A DNA stretch of 64,000 nucleotides from Aureobasidium sp. EXF-3400 (Eukaryota > Ascomycota > Dothideomycetes > Dothideales > Saccotheciaceae). The DNA lies in assembly GCA_024195585.1 (NCBI GenBank), contig SWBL01000028.1:1-64000 (forward strand), read 5' to 3'. Below are positions 36,199 through 48,040 of this stretch, in pieces. Position 1 is the first letter of the stretch. The number at the start of each line of letters is the position of its first letter. The position numbers and the translations under genes were made by a program. Under the pieces are notes generated by a model. It did not search any database, had not been told where the DNA came from, and worked only from the letters and a program-made list of their open reading frames with translations.

Positions 36199-36818
36199 TG
36201 TGTGATCTGTTTGGTGTGTGGATGACTCAGAGCGGTGTGTTTCGATGGCTTTTGGTTTATCTATGGGCAAGAGTTGACCAAAAAAGGAAGTTGGATAGAG
36301 GATACCGTCAATTTATGGAAGGTGAGAAAGACAGATGGAAAATAATGGTGGATGACAACTACCTTGACTATTCGAGTACCTATGATGAAGAGTTGGAAAC
36401 ATGCTTGTCCTGGACGCGTGCGAACCTGTTCCTGAATCCCTGTCATGCATCATGGTTGGCAGACGGGACATTCTGAAACTCTGTCGCTGGCTGTGACGAA
36501 ATGGAAGCCGCGATGGAGGATCGGGGAAGGAGCAGCTCCACCTCCGTACCTGCCGTTTTGAGCGGAATGCGATGGTACGGTGATTGGCCGATGTTAAGTC
36601 CGAGCTCTGGAGCTCGGGTCATTGAACTGATGAGATGGCGGTGCCTGGGGCAACTGCATCAGTCATATACACTTGAGCACCGCCTGATAACACGCTTCGT
36701 ATCTGTTCCTTCTCTCATTCAGCATACATCTCCTTCTCCAGCATAGACCTGTTCTTTCCCTCGCTCTCCCATATACCGTACCACCAGCATCTTCGAACAT
36801 CGCATCAACACAGCCATC
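36199..36818. other. Divergent intergenic region
   Basis: 620 bp between the small hypothetical gene and the aminopeptidase gene. CT-rich sequence precedes the latter. No gene or strong motif seen. Confidence 0.45.
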
Positions 36819-38513
36819 ATGGTCAAGAACATGCAGGGACTGTCCCGCAAGACGTCAACACAATCCTTCCACCACTCAATGAACTCGCCGCCGCCGGCAT
36901 TCGACATGCCTTCTCTTCTCAAGGAGAGGCTAGATGCCGAGTTCAACAAGGCCGCATACGCAGACTCGTACCGTGCACAACTCGAGCTCGTTCACGAGCA
37001 CAACAAGCAATGCCTCCGCCTCGAACAGATGAAGCTCGACAACATGCTCCAATCTGCCACTCTGCACGCCCAATCCCCTGCCTACCAACAGGTCTCCGAC
37101 TCACCAGCCCCCATTTTGGCTACATCTCAGAATGCCGAGTCCTACGCTAAGCCCTTCTGTGACTTCTTGACCGACAACCCTACCGTCTTCCACGCCGTCG
37201 ACAGCATGGCCCAAGGCCTCAAGCACTATGGCTTCACCAAGCTCAGCGAAAGAGATTCATGGCGTGTTGAGCCCGGTGGCAAGTACTTTGTCGAGCGTAA
37301 CGGCAGCAGTCTGATCGCCTTCGTCGTTGGTGATGACTACAAGTCTGGCAACGGTGCCGCTGTCCTTGCTGGTCACGTCGACGCTCTCACCGCCAAGCTG
37401 AAGCCTGTCAGTAAGCTTCCCACCAAGGCTGGTTACGTCGAGCTCGGCGTTGCTCCCTACGCAGGTGGCCTAGGCCCTACCTGGTGGGACCGTGATTTGA
37501 GCATCGGTGGTCGTGTCCTGGTCAAGGAAGGAAACAAGATTGTCACAAAGCTGGTCAAGCTCGGCTGGCCAATTGCAAAGATCCCTACACTTGCTCCTCA
37601 TTTCGGCGCCCCTGCCAACGGCCCATTCAACCTTGAGACACAGGTTGTACCCATTATTGGCCTTGAGTCGTCAGCAAAGAACCAGATCGAGCCTCAAGCA
37701 AAGGCTGGCACTTTCGCCTCTACCCAACCCCCTCGTCTTGTTCGCGCCATTGCCAAGGAGCTGGGCTTCAATGACGGCTCCAACATTGTCAACTGGGAGC
37801 TCGAGCTGTATGATATCCAACCCGCCACTCTTGCTGGTCTTGATAAGGAGTTCATCACCGCTGGTCGTATCGATGACAAGCTGTGCAGTTGGGCCGCACT
37901 CGAGGCTCTGAAGCAGAGTGCCCGCAACGGTACTTCTGGCTCTGGTATCATCAAGATTGTTGGTCTCTTTGACGATGAGGAGATTGGCAGCGGCCTGAGA
38001 CAAGGTGCTCGCGGTAACTTCCTCCCCACTGTCATGGAACGTGCGGTTGGCAGTCTCGCAGGTCAGCACCCCGGTTCCGACCTTATGGGCCGCACATATG
38101 CAAACTCCTTCCTCTGCTCCTCCGACGTCACTCACGCCGTCAACCCCAACTTCGAGTCCGTATACCTCGCCAACCACGCCCCTGAACTCAACGTCGGTGT
38201 CTCGGTCTCAGCAGACAGCAACGGCCATATGACCACCGACGCTGCATCTACTGCTATCTTCACAAGATGTGCTGAGAAGGTTGGTGCCACCTTGCAAGTC
38301 TTCCAGATCAGAAACGATTCGAGATCAGGCGGTACCGTTGGACCCATGCTCAGTTGCGCGACTGGTATGCGTGCCATCGATGCAGGTATCCCACAATTGA
38401 GCATGCACAGTATCCGTGCCACAACCGGTACTTCAGACCCTGGTCTCGGTGTCCAAATGTTCCAAGGTTTCCTGGACAACTTCGAGTCTGTCGATGCCGA
38501 ATTTAGTGATTAG
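36819..38513 (+). CDS. M18 aminopeptidase I / aspartyl aminopeptidase
   Basis: Zinc metallo-exopeptidase of family M18, related to vacuolar Lap4/Ape1. Single exon, 564 aa. Metal and catalytic residues are visible: HVD in LAGHVDA (about 185), DDEEIGS (about 385), SSDVTHAVNPNF (about 433) and MHS in QLSMHSIRATTG (about 529). Residues 1 to about 110 precede the peptidase domain and include a strongly helical, charged stretch (about 30-80). The length is somewhat more than that of cytosolic aspartyl aminopeptidases, mainly because of this extension. An Ape1-like propeptide for vacuolar targeting is a reasonable inference but is not shown. The start context and the lack of an upstream in-frame Met support 36819. 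Confidence 0.9.
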   Translation: MVKNMQGLSRKTSTQSFHHSMNSPPPAFDMPSLLKERLDAEFNKAAYADSYRAQLELVHEHNKQCLRLEQMKLDNMLQSATLHAQSPAYQQVSDSPAPILATSQNAESYAKPFCDFLTDNPTVFHAVDSMAQGLKHYGFTKLSERDSWRVEPGGKYFVERNGSSLIAFVVGDDYKSGNGAAVLAGHVDALTAKLKPVSKLPTKAGYVELGVAPYAGGLGPTWWDRDLSIGGRVLVKEGNKIVTKLVKLGWPIAKIPTLAPHFGAPANGPFNLETQVVPIIGLESSAKNQIEPQAKAGTFASTQPPRLVRAIAKELGFNDGSNIVNWELELYDIQPATLAGLDKEFITAGRIDDKLCSWAALEALKQSARNGTSGSGIIKIVGLFDDEEIGSGLRQGARGNFLPTVMERAVGSLAGQHPGSDLMGRTYANSFLCSSDVTHAVNPNFESVYLANHAPELNVGVSVSADSNGHMTTDAASTAIFTRCAEKVGATLQVFQIRNDSRSGGTVGPMLSCATGMRAIDAGIPQLSMHSIRATTGTSDPGLGVQMFQGFLDNFESVDAEFSD

Positions 38514-38974
38514 ACGCCATTTGCATACATTGATAGGTGACCCTTTGCATTACACCCCGGGTCCCGTTTTAGATACGAGCTGCTATGATAATAATCTTTC
38601 CATCCTACATCCTCTTCTCCCTCCATACCGAGGTGATACAAATTGTTCCCGCCTCACGTTCAACCAAGGATTCAGTCAGAAGGACGGTCTACAGGAACGC
38701 CTATAAATCCATGGTTTCTTATTGCTGTCACAAACAAAATCGAACTGGTAGAATGAGCGACACGGAGTTTTGTATTGATGTTCATATGACGATGTGTCCG
38801 GCCTTTCCTTCCTCACTTCCTCCGAGAGAGCTAATCTTCTCAACATACCTCTTGCCTCCAGACGCAAATTCTCAGTTGCTGGGCATGGTATGCTGAAAAC
38901 CGCACTTTGATCACTTGAGTCTACAAACCAAAATCAGCTGGATCCCAATTCTCCTCACGGACGTCATCTTGTCT
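38514..38974. other. Convergent 3' region
   Basis: 461 bp between the aminopeptidase stop (+) and the first BTB gene stop (-). A short plus-strand frame at 38585-38896 is not supported. Confidence 0.5.
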
Positions 38975-39886
38975 TTACTGGAGTCTGCCATAATCCCAAC
39001 CCAAACTTTCACGGTGCCTAGCAAATCTTTCTTCAGGCACGGGGTCATTGACAGTCATACCCTTAAGGTAGGCCAAATCAACACTTTCCTTGAAGTCATC
39101 GCCGGCACAGTCTATGTCATGTCAGTACCATTTCTACGATAAGATAACCAATCTCGAAGTGGGAGACTCACTTGCCCATTCTTCCACAGATGCGTGTTCA
39201 TGGTAAGCACACGCCTGGCCTTTCTTGGCCCTCTCCTCACGACCCGAGCAACATTCACAGTTGCATCCGAGAGGCTCAATGACATTGCAACAAGGGTCTG
39301 CAAAACGCGACATAGTTGTGTTACGGCACTGGAACACATGAACCATATTGCGTGCGGCTATCACACCCACCGCAAACTCTGGATCAGTGTCTAGAGTGTA
39401 GCCCTCATGAAGAGCAAATCGATCGAGCATCCAGCGTACGAGACCACAGCTCTTTGGCAGCACGGAGAAAGCCTTGACTGCATCTTCGAGAAGCGGGCTT
39501 TTTCTGCGATGACTGCGTTGGTGGATGAAGGTCATGATACTTTTCTTCATAGCCGGTACGTCAAACTTGTCTGCGAAGATATACAACTCGAATAGCATCG
39601 GGTACTGAATACTCTCAGCAAACTGGCCAGAGTACATCCAAGTAACAAATGCTCTGGCTTGTGATCCGTTGAGTTCCAGAGTTATGTTGTTGCTGCCGGC
39701 TTCCAAAAAGTTTCCGTGCAAGAGGGCATTGTAGTAGCGTGAGAAGTAGCAAAGTAGAAACTCGGGGATGAGGATGATGAAGTCGTCATTACATTTGCAG
39801 GTGATTGGTTTGGTAGGTGTCTGAAGGATGGTACCGAGGGCTTCGGCGGTCCAGGTGTGGCTTTGAGGATCGGGTCTGGTCCCCAT
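38975..39886 (-). CDS. BTB/POZ protein, tandem paralogue 1
   Basis: Probable adaptor or unknown-function BTB protein; fungal BTB-only proteins mostly lack an assigned role. Exons 39886-39172 and 39111-38975 (intron 60 nt, GTGAGT donor, CATAG acceptor); 283 aa. The BTB fold runs over about residues 28-120 (PEFLLCYFSRYYNALLHGNF … MYSGQF … FADKFDVPAMKKSIM). A Cys-rich stretch (CCNVIEPLGCNCECC) precedes the shared tail CAYHEH then EEW. The last intron is phase 1, one codon after EW, and the spliced tail ends WDYGRLQ. The Met at 39886 was chosen because an upstream in-frame leader looks non-coding. It is the most diverged of the three copies. Confidence 0.8.
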
Positions 39887-40625
39887 GTTGAGAGATTGAT
39901 GACGAGAGATGTTGAGGTTGTGGAAGAGGAGAAATGGGATCAAGACCAGGCTATGTATCTAAGTTCGTGTTTGTATGTGAAGATGTTGGCAACAAAGGAA
40001 GATTTCAGGGTGTTTCTAGAATACCCTTACCAATTCTTGATCTGTGTTGCAAGTTCCCTTCATATCTTTGGAGGATGCTTTTCTCTAGCGGTTGATGTAA
40101 GTTTCATTTTCACTTGGCAGTGCTATTCTTCTTTGATGTCTTGTCTGACCCGTGTTGGCTTTGTTGTAACGACTGGACATACTTTGGGTCCTCCAAGAGG
40201 ATCTTTTGGAAAACACGAAGTGAACCCTGGAAAGTCTCTTACTGTATTCACAACAGGCTGCGGCTAGAGATGAGGACGGATGCAGATGAGTGGAATCGTA
40301 TGAATCTGAACAGTAAGCGATAGCACTAATGATATCCTCTGGGACGGCATGCCTTGGTCAACGAGGTACTCCCAGCATCAATATCGTCCTGACAATCTTT
40401 CTCCTGCCATTGCAAGCGAAAGATCATCCATCCATTCTAAAAGCTTCCTCTATCTCTTCGAAGTTTTTCTCTGGCGACTGAAATCGGTCTTCCTTCTATC
40501 GTGTGGTGTTGTCACCGTTTCTTCTCCTGATGCCTTGTCTGACCAGTGTATCGAAGCACTCCAAGCCATCGACCAGCCTATCTCCTTGACTCACTCACGA
40601 TGTACATATAGCATCTCATTGTTCC
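39887..40625. other. Spacer between BTB paralogues 1 and 2
   Basis: 739 bp containing only short unsupported frames. The similar size of the next spacer (743 bp) fits an origin by duplication of the whole unit. Confidence 0.4.
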
Positions 40626-41522
40626 TCATTGCTCCTCAAGGTATATCTTGTGTGGCTCGGCAGGCATTCTCCCTGGCGTCCAGAATGCGAGTCCGCCACC
40701 ACAAGCTGCTTCTGTAAGTAATAGAACATGTGTCGAAACAGAATGATAACGTACTTTCAGACCACTCGTCGCGATTGACATGCTCATGGTAGTTGCACGC
40801 GATCTTCAAGTCCCTGCCTGGACCCTTGTCCTCGACCCTGAAGCTGAGCTTCAACAGTGCTTGGTAGAAGAACATTCTTGGGATGCGTCTGTCACTGTCC
40901 AAGGCTGCCAACTGGAATCTGGAGTCTGTCTGACTCCATACGATAACCCAGTAGTCTACCAGGTAGCGGAACAGACCGGAGTCCTGTGGCAGATGTTTGA
41001 GGTGTGGTATTGCGGTTTGAACATCCATGGGATAATCCGCATCCAGATCCTGCGAAAGAATCAGTCTTGACATGATGGACCTGCGGAGGGCCAGCATCGA
41101 ATGTCTATCAGCAAAGCTGTAGAGATCCGTGAGATAGTCCTCGAATCCGCTGGTTATGATGCCTGAGTATAACCAGGATACCAGTGTCTCCATCAGATCA
41201 TTTGGAAGTGGTATGGTGACGGTGTCTTTATTCGACTCGGAAGAGCCATCCTTGAGTGCTGCAGCATAGAATAGCGAGTAGTGACAAAGCAATTCCTTAT
41301 GAACAAATGCGTGGAATGTTTCGCCATTATCGTCAGGTATGGTGTTGACGACGTTGATCATGTCGGCTGGGCTGATGATTATCTTGCTAGGATGGCTTAG
41401 TTGAGTCTGTAAGTTGAGTGAAGAGACACGACATACATAGCATCATCTGCGTTCCAAGTGTTGCGACTCCAGTCGTCCTTCATAGCTATCTCAGGCTGTT
41501 TGGAATCTCTAGAGGATGACAT
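40626..41522 (-). CDS. BTB/POZ protein, tandem paralogue 2
   Basis: Exons 41522-41437, 41386-40755 and 40711-40626; introns 50 and 43 nt; 267 aa. The BTB domain starts at about residue 32 with DMINVVN, contains FHAFVHKELLCHYSLFY, WLYSGII and FADRHSMLALRRSIM. The C-terminal tail has CNYHEH followed by DEW, then a phase-1 intron and a short last exon with an Ala/Cys/Gly-rich segment. Exon 2 is 632 nt, the same length as in paralogue 3, and both first introns end phase 2, so the two are a recent pair. Function unknown; oligomerisation through the BTB fold is expected. Confidence 0.8.
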
Positions 41523-42265
41523 GCTGTCTTCTGGTCGTAGAAGATAGTTATGGCGCTGAATTGAAGTGCGCTGTATTTTGATGCCGAATAAGAAAGGGTG
41601 TTGATTGAGAGATGGTAGTGGATGGAAGATGACGCTGAATATGAGACGTTGCTGGAAAACAAAGGATGTTGGTTGACAAAAGACAACATAAAATTATGCG
41701 AATTCAGGTTGTATGTAGAACAGATAAGATGAGGAAGCGGCGATGGCGGAAGCTAGAGATTCGAGGTAAGCAGTTAGACCGTAGCTCCTTCCTGATGGTT
41801 GCTCACCCACTCCTCACTAGCAATGAAGAACTACGCTAAGCAATCCAGCAGGTGCGAGGGTCGTGCAGTGAAAGTCAATGCGTGTCGTGCTAGATCATCG
41901 CGCTTAAAGATATTTGTTGTGAGAGGAGCGGAGGAGGTTAATGTGTGAATTGTTATGACAGCCGACAGTCAAGCCAAGGGAACATGAAAGGTTTATACCC
42001 GCTTTTCTGCAGATAAACATCGCTGTAACCCATCGGTGTCTGTATCTACAAACCTGGCAAAGCTATATGCTCTCCTATCTGCAAGTAGCATTGTGATCAG
42101 TCGTGCTGTATCAGAAGAAGCCACCATCGGATCCCTCATTTCTCCCCCTCCTGACTCCCCTCTTTCGTTGATCTCGTGAACTATTAGTCTTCCAGTCCTG
42201 GTGACACTGTAGTGTCGAGATCGCTGGCCGTGTGACTTTTTCTCTGAAGGATTTGTTGTGTGTGT
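41523..42265. other. Spacer between BTB paralogues 2 and 3
   Basis: 743 bp, no credible gene. A 90 aa frame at 42111-42383 partly overlaps the spliced-out intron and last exon of paralogue 3 and is rejected. Confidence 0.4.
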
Positions 42266-43125
42266 TCAGGCGCTGGCGTTCTTGTAGCATTGAGGTCGAG
42301 GTTCTGGAATACGGCGTGGAACGAATCGGGTGGCACAAGCTGACACACACTGTTAGGCTGTATAAATCATAGCGTCTGACCACTTTTCTTACTCATCTTC
42401 CATTCCTGTTCGTCTGTATGCTCATGGTAATCGCAAGCGATACAGCTTGGCAAGTAAGGACCATGTTGACCGTAGACGAGTTTATCCCAGAACTCTTCGG
42501 GAAAGTCTTCGCGAACATAGCCACGCGACTTCCATTCCTCTTCAGTCATAGCTCTTCGGTTTGCACCAACTCTCCACTCAGCAACAGCTTCTTCCAACAG
42601 AAACAGTCGGAGACCAGAGTCGTTGGGGAGCTGTGAGACAAGTTTTGCCATATCGCTGGGAGTGGGAGGAACGCGTCCACCTCTGACCAGGCAAGTCATG
42701 ATGGATCTGCGGAAGGCGATGATATCTGTCTGATCGGCGAAGACATAAAGAGAGTGGACTTCATGGTTGTTGATCTGTTGCCATGGATCGGAATCACAGC
42801 GTCCTGTGTAGAGCCACTCCACGAACATTTGTGTCTGTCTGTGGTCGAGCTCGACAGTGAATGATTCCTGACGACTCTCGGAGAATGCACCCTTGATGGC
42901 AGCTGTATAGTATGGCGAGTAGAAGCAGAGAAGTTCTTTGTGAACAGCTACGGAGAACACAGAGCCACTGTCGTCCTTCTGGCTCTTGATCTCGATCATG
43001 TCGTGCGATTTGCTGATGATGTCGCTAGACGGATGTCAGTTTGATAGTCTCACGATGACTGCCTCAACTCACCTCACGACCCACCAGCGCCAGATACGCT
43101 TATTGTAGACGTTCGTAGACTCCAT
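42266..43125 (-). CDS. BTB/POZ protein, tandem paralogue 3
   Basis: Exons 43125-43073, 43024-42393 and 42339-42266; 252 aa. The BTB domain includes HKELLCFYSPYYTAAIKG, FVEWLYTGRC and FADQTDIIAFRRSIM. The shared tail CDYHEH then QEW is followed by a phase-1 intron (53 nt; GTAAGA donor, CTAAC branch 13 nt before the acceptor). The last exon was chosen for that branch point; an alternative acceptor would give a different tail, so the final 25 residues are less certain. Related most closely to paralogue 2. The three genes share orientation and a period of about 1.64-1.65 kb. Confidence 0.78.
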
Positions 43126-43517
43126 GATGGTTAGGCTTGCGGTGATGTAAGTTGAAAGTGGTGAACTCGTCGTGAAAGAATCCGGGATGTTGGTGACGAG
43201 GGTCGTCGTGGCGACCATATCAAAACGAGTTCGACGACGTCGCGGAGAGACGGAGGGAGAGAAGCGTGAACGAAACGACAAACTGGCTTGGGCTTTGCTG
43301 CGGTAGTGCAATGATTGGAAACTTTTTTCTTCTGATACAGTGGAATAAGAAAGCATACTACCGGTCAGGGGTTGCACCTTTTGAACCCGTTTCCACAACC
43401 CTGTAGAATTACACGACCAGCTTGGGGTTAAACAAAACTAAATAAAAGACAAAAGGTATCTTTGAAACTCGCGCACCGAATGTGTTGCTGGACCTCTTCC
43501 CAAAAAGGTAGCCAGGC

Positions 43518-44927
43518 TTAACGACGTCCAGTACCTCTGACGCTGCCCTGCATACCTTCGATCTCGGTCTCCAGCTGCTTGATAAGCGCGTGGCTGGTTT
43601 CGAGGTCCTTGTTGAGACGGTCACGCTCAGCGATAAGCTTCTGCTCCCAGGCACGGAAGCGCTGCTCCTCGACCTTGACTTGCTCGGTAAAACGCTTGCG
43701 CAGAGCCTCTTCCTCCTCCTTGAACTTGGGGTTATCAAGCTTGCGTGGCCTGGCTTCGCCAAACTTGCGGGTCTCCATTTGCTGTGCACGGTAGGCCTCG
43801 TAGTGGTTCTCCTCTGTGGTGTGAATCAAGTCGAGCATGTGTGCGCGGATCAATACGGCGCGCAACTTCTTGAAGTCGCAGTGCTCCTCGTTCTCAACCT
43901 CGGCAACACCCCAGGCGTATTGTCTACCCTTCACGCTGCGACCATCGGGAGTAGTGACATCCTTCTCGGAACCAATGACGGCAAAGGGCATGGAAGTGAT
44001 AAGGGACTGAGCGTGTCTGAGGGCGGATTCGTCGTCTTCTTCAAGGGGAGGCGAGTAGATCTTGATGCCCTGAGCTTGAATAATGTTGCGGATCTGTGGG
44101 GGTCAGAATGTGGGGAAATGCAGGGAAAGACGAAAGACATACTCTCGACTTGAACTTCAGAAGGTCGTTAGGGCTGAGTGTGTCTGCTTTTGCGATAACG
44201 GGGATAAGGTTGACGCGGCTGGACAGACGCTTCATGACTTCGATATCGAGGGGCTTCAAGCCGTGGCCAGTGGGGCGGATGAAGTAGAGACAAGCGTGAA
44301 CGCGCAGGTCGATGCGCTCACCACGACGGGGTTGTTGCTCCTGGAGCATGTATGACTCGTGCTGGTCGTCGAGGAACTCGATGATGGGTTGCCATGAGTC
44401 TCTGTTGTTGACGTAGTCGCCGAAGCCAGGAGTGTCGATGACGGTAAGGCGAACTGGAGAGTTTGTCAGACGATGGTCGACATGAGAGGTGGAGCATTGG
44501 TGAGAAACGGACCCTTGAAGAACTTCTCCTCGAGCTCAGCCTTTGTGATTTCGATTTCGACAGTCTTGTCAATCTGCTTCTGGTGACGGCGGCGGTGGTC
44601 TGCGTAGTTCTTGATGGTGGTGGAGAAGAGAGTGTTGATGAAGGTAGTCTTGCCGAGACCGGACTCGCCAGCAACCTGGAGAATTGTGAGTACTTTGGCG
44701 ATGCGATTGGAAACATGTCGATGAGCTGACCATGATTGTGAAGGCGGCGCCGCGCTTGGCGACAATCTTGTGGCTAGAGGAGGCATTAGTTGATGGACGA
44801 TCGAGTGCGAGGGGCGAGCATGTACCGTTGGTTGGGGAGCTATATAAGAGTCAGCCATGGCATTAGGTAGTTGAAACAGTGCATCACATACGTTGGCAAT
44901 GCCAATGGGCGTAGTAGAGTCGGCCAT
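43518..44927 (-). CDS. CDC12: Septin, Cdc12 type
   Basis: GTP-binding filament protein of the septin ring. Six exons: 44927-44892, 44839-44826, 44773-44731, 44675-44513, 44453-44143 and 44093-43518; 380 aa. The start MADSTTPIGIAN joins LPNQRHKIVAKRG across a 14 nt microexon. The P-loop GESGLGKT is at residues 34-41, DTPGFGD and IAKAD follow as G3 and G4, and the conserved SEPT-type stretch FIRPTGHGLKPLDIEVMKRL lies between. A C-terminal coiled coil (about 300-365) is rich in Glu/Lys/Arg. The start IGIANLPNQRHKIV resembles Cdc12/AspC, not Cdc3, Cdc10 or Cdc11. Intron 4 uses a rare GTCCGT donor. Confidence 0.88.
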
Positions 44928-45261
44928 GGTGGTCGGTATTGTGTATGAGATGTGTGGGACGGCGAAACGAGTGGCAGACGAAGAATTAGCGGCGCAAGAT
45001 CAGGCACAGCTTTCGGAAACGACGGTGGATCGAGTAGATGCAGCAGCGGGTATAACAAAGGCAAGAGCAAGAGGGCCTCGTGTGTGCTTGGAGCAGGTCC
45101 CTGGTCTCCTTTCCTTGTGCTGAGGAAGCCACGACCAAGGAGTCCGTGCACATGTCCGCCGAACCCTTTTGCGGGGAAGCAGCAGAAGCCTCCGACAAGC
45201 CGACTTTTACAGCGTCAAAGCCAGAAAAAATGTTGGAAGTTGCGACCGAGACATTGACAAG
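44928..45261. promoter_or_regulatory. Divergent promoter CDC12/PWP2
   Basis: 334 bp between the two start codons, so septin and ribosome-biogenesis genes share the upstream region. No TATA box seen. Confidence 0.5.
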
Positions 45262-48040
45262 ATGAAGACTGATTTTAAGGTGCGCTCTTTCCACTCAGAG
45301 GCGCAAGATAGCTGAGCTAATGTTGCCTGCAGTTCTCCAACCTGCTCGGTACCGTATACAGGCGAGGAAACCTCTGCTTCAGCCCAGATGGCACATGCCT
45401 GCTGTCGCCCGTCGGCAATCGCGTTACTGTCTTTGATCTAGTCAAGTACGACCTCTCCATACACATGTCTGCCCCTACAAACGTACTGACCTGGATGGTA
45501 GCAACAAATCGCATACCCTTCCCTTCGCACATCGCCGCAACGTCTCTCGTCTCGCCTTGAACCCCAAAGGCAACCTCCTCCTCACCGTCGACGAAGACGG
45601 ACAGGCTATCCTCACCCACCTCCACCGTCGCGTATCCCTATACCACTTCTCCTTCAAAGGCCCGGTCTCATCGCTTGCCTTCTCGCCCTCCGGTCAACAT
45701 TTCGCAGTTGCTCTTGGCCGCAAGATCGAAACATGGAGGACGCCTTCCACTCCCTCGGATACCCAGGATGGCTCCCTTGAGTTCGCCCCCTTCGTAAAGC
45801 ACAGAGAATATGCCGGTCACTACGACACAATACAGAGCATTGAGTGGTCAAGCGATTCGCGTTTCTTCCTCACTGCCTCCAAGGACTTGACTGCACGCAT
45901 CTGGAGTCTGGATCCCGAAGCTGGCTTTGAGCCTACAACTCTTGGTGGTCACAGGCAGGCTGTCCACGGTGCGTGGTTCTCGGCCGACCAAGAGACGATC
46001 TGGACCGTGTCAAAAGATGGTGCTCTTTTCCAGTGGCAATACCTACCGCCTCGCAACGCTCCTGAGGATGAGATGGACATTGAAGAGAACTTCCGCTGGA
46101 GAATCGCTGAGAGACACTACTTCATGCAAAACGGCGCCACCTTGACTTGCGCTGAATTCCACCCGGAATCAAATCTTCTGGTTGCAGGTTTCTCAAATGG
46201 TACCTTTGGTCTTTACGAGCTCCCCGACTTTAACCAAATCCACAACCTTAGTATCTCACAAAATGATGTCGATTTCGTCACAATCAACAAGACTGGCGAA
46301 TGGCTTGCCTTTGGTGCTTCACAACTTGGTCAGCTTCTCGTGTGGGAGTGGCAATCAGAATCATACATTCTGAAGCAGCAGGGACATTTCGACTCGTTGA
46401 ACAACCTTACATACTCGCCATCTGGAGATCGCATCATCACATGTGCCGACGATGGCAAGATCAAGGTTTGGGATGTCGCCTCTGGATTTTGCATTGTCAC
46501 ATTCACCGAACACACATCAGGAGTCACGGCGTGCGAGTTTGCCAAACGAGGAAACGTTCTGTTTACAGCTTCTTTGGATGGCTCAATACGCGCATGGGAT
46601 TTGATAAGATACCGAAACTTCAGAACCTTCACCGCTCCCGAACGTCTTTCTTTCTCTTCCATCGCAGTCGACCCTTCAGGCGAAGTTGTGGCTGCCGGTT
46701 CTCTTGACAGCTTCGATATCCACATCTGGTCCGTCCAGACTGGCCAATTGCTGGATAAGCTCTCTGGTCACGAAGGCCCTGTCTCAACATTGGCCTTTGC
46801 CCCTAACGGAGGTGCTCTCGTATCAGGCTCTTGGGATCACACCGTCCGCATCTGGTCAATCTTCGCACGCACTCAGACTAGTGAACCTCTTCAACTACAA
46901 GCAGATGTTCTTTGTGTCACAGTCCGACCAGACTCGAAACAGATTGCTGTCAGCACATTAGATGGACAATTGACTTTCTGGAACCTGTCCGAAGGAACAC
47001 AAGAGGCTGGCTTCGATGGTCGTCGTGATGTTTCTGGTGGACGTAAACTCACAGACCGTCAGACTGCCGCCAACGCTTCGGGCACAAAGTCTTTCAACAG
47101 CATCAGTTACTCAGCAGATGGTAGCGTGGTTGTCGCATCAGGCAACAGCAAATACATATGTCTCTACGATGTCATGTCAGGCGTCTTGCTACACAAGTAC
47201 ACTGTCAGCGTCAATCTCTCGCTCGAGGGTACGCAAGAGTTCCTGAACTCCAAGAACCTGACCGAAGGTGGTCCAGCCGGCATGATCGACACAACAGGCG
47301 ATGCCTCAGACCTCGAAGACCGCATGGATAACTCACTACCCGGCGCCAAACGAGGAGACGCAGCCAACCGCCGCATCGGCCCCGAAGTCCGCGTCCCAGG
47401 CGTAAACTTCGCACCCACTGGTCGCTCCTTCTGCGCCGCCAGTACCGAAGGCCTCCTCGTCTACTCCCTCGACACAACAATCGCCTTCGACCCCTTCGAC
47501 CTCGACCTCGACATCACTCCCCAATCCACCCTCAAGACCCTCGCCAAGAAACAATACCTCAAAGCCCTCGTCATGGCCTTCCGCCTCAACAACCCCAAAC
47601 TCGTCATTCGCGTCCAACGCTCCGTCCCCGCTGCCGATATCCCTCTCGTCGTTGCAGACCTCCCTATCGTCTACCTCCCCCGCCTCCTTCGCCACATCGC
47701 TGTTCAAAGTGATGCTTCACCTCTTCTAGAACTTAACCTTCTCTGGCTGCAAGCACTTCTCAAATCTCATGGTTCCACACTCAAGAAGAACCAAGGGGAG
47801 TATGCTGAAGTTACCCGTCTTGTCCAACGCGCTGTTTCTCGCATCCAGAAAGAGATCTTCTCCGTTGCAGAGAACAATGAGTTTATGGTCGAGTATTTGC
47901 TTGCTCAGCCTGTGCGTAAGCAACAGGATGGAATGAAGATGCTACAGAGTGTGGAAGATGGTGCTGTCAAAGAGGTCGAGATGGCAGATGATGATGAGGA
48001 CGAGGATGGTGAGGATGGATGGATTGGTCTCGAGGAGTAG
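45262..48040 (+). CDS. PWP2: WD40 protein Pwp2 (U3 snoRNP component)
   Basis: Nucleolar beta-propeller protein of the small-subunit processome (UTP-B module) for 18S rRNA maturation. Exons 45262-45279, 45333-45445 and 45502-48040; the first coding exon has 18 nt; 889 aa. The N-terminus MKTDFKFSNLLGTVY fits Pwp2, followed by tandem WD repeats (for example HYDTIQSIEWSSDSRFFLTA, ARIWSL, IKVWDVASG, IRAWDL, VRIWSI) that form two propellers. The C-terminal Pwp2-specific domain includes TLAKKQYLKALVMAFRLN and YLPRLLRHIA and ends in an acidic tail (DDDEDEDGEDGWIG). Both introns have acceptable GT and AG ends; the first carries a CTAAT-type branch. Confidence 0.93.
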
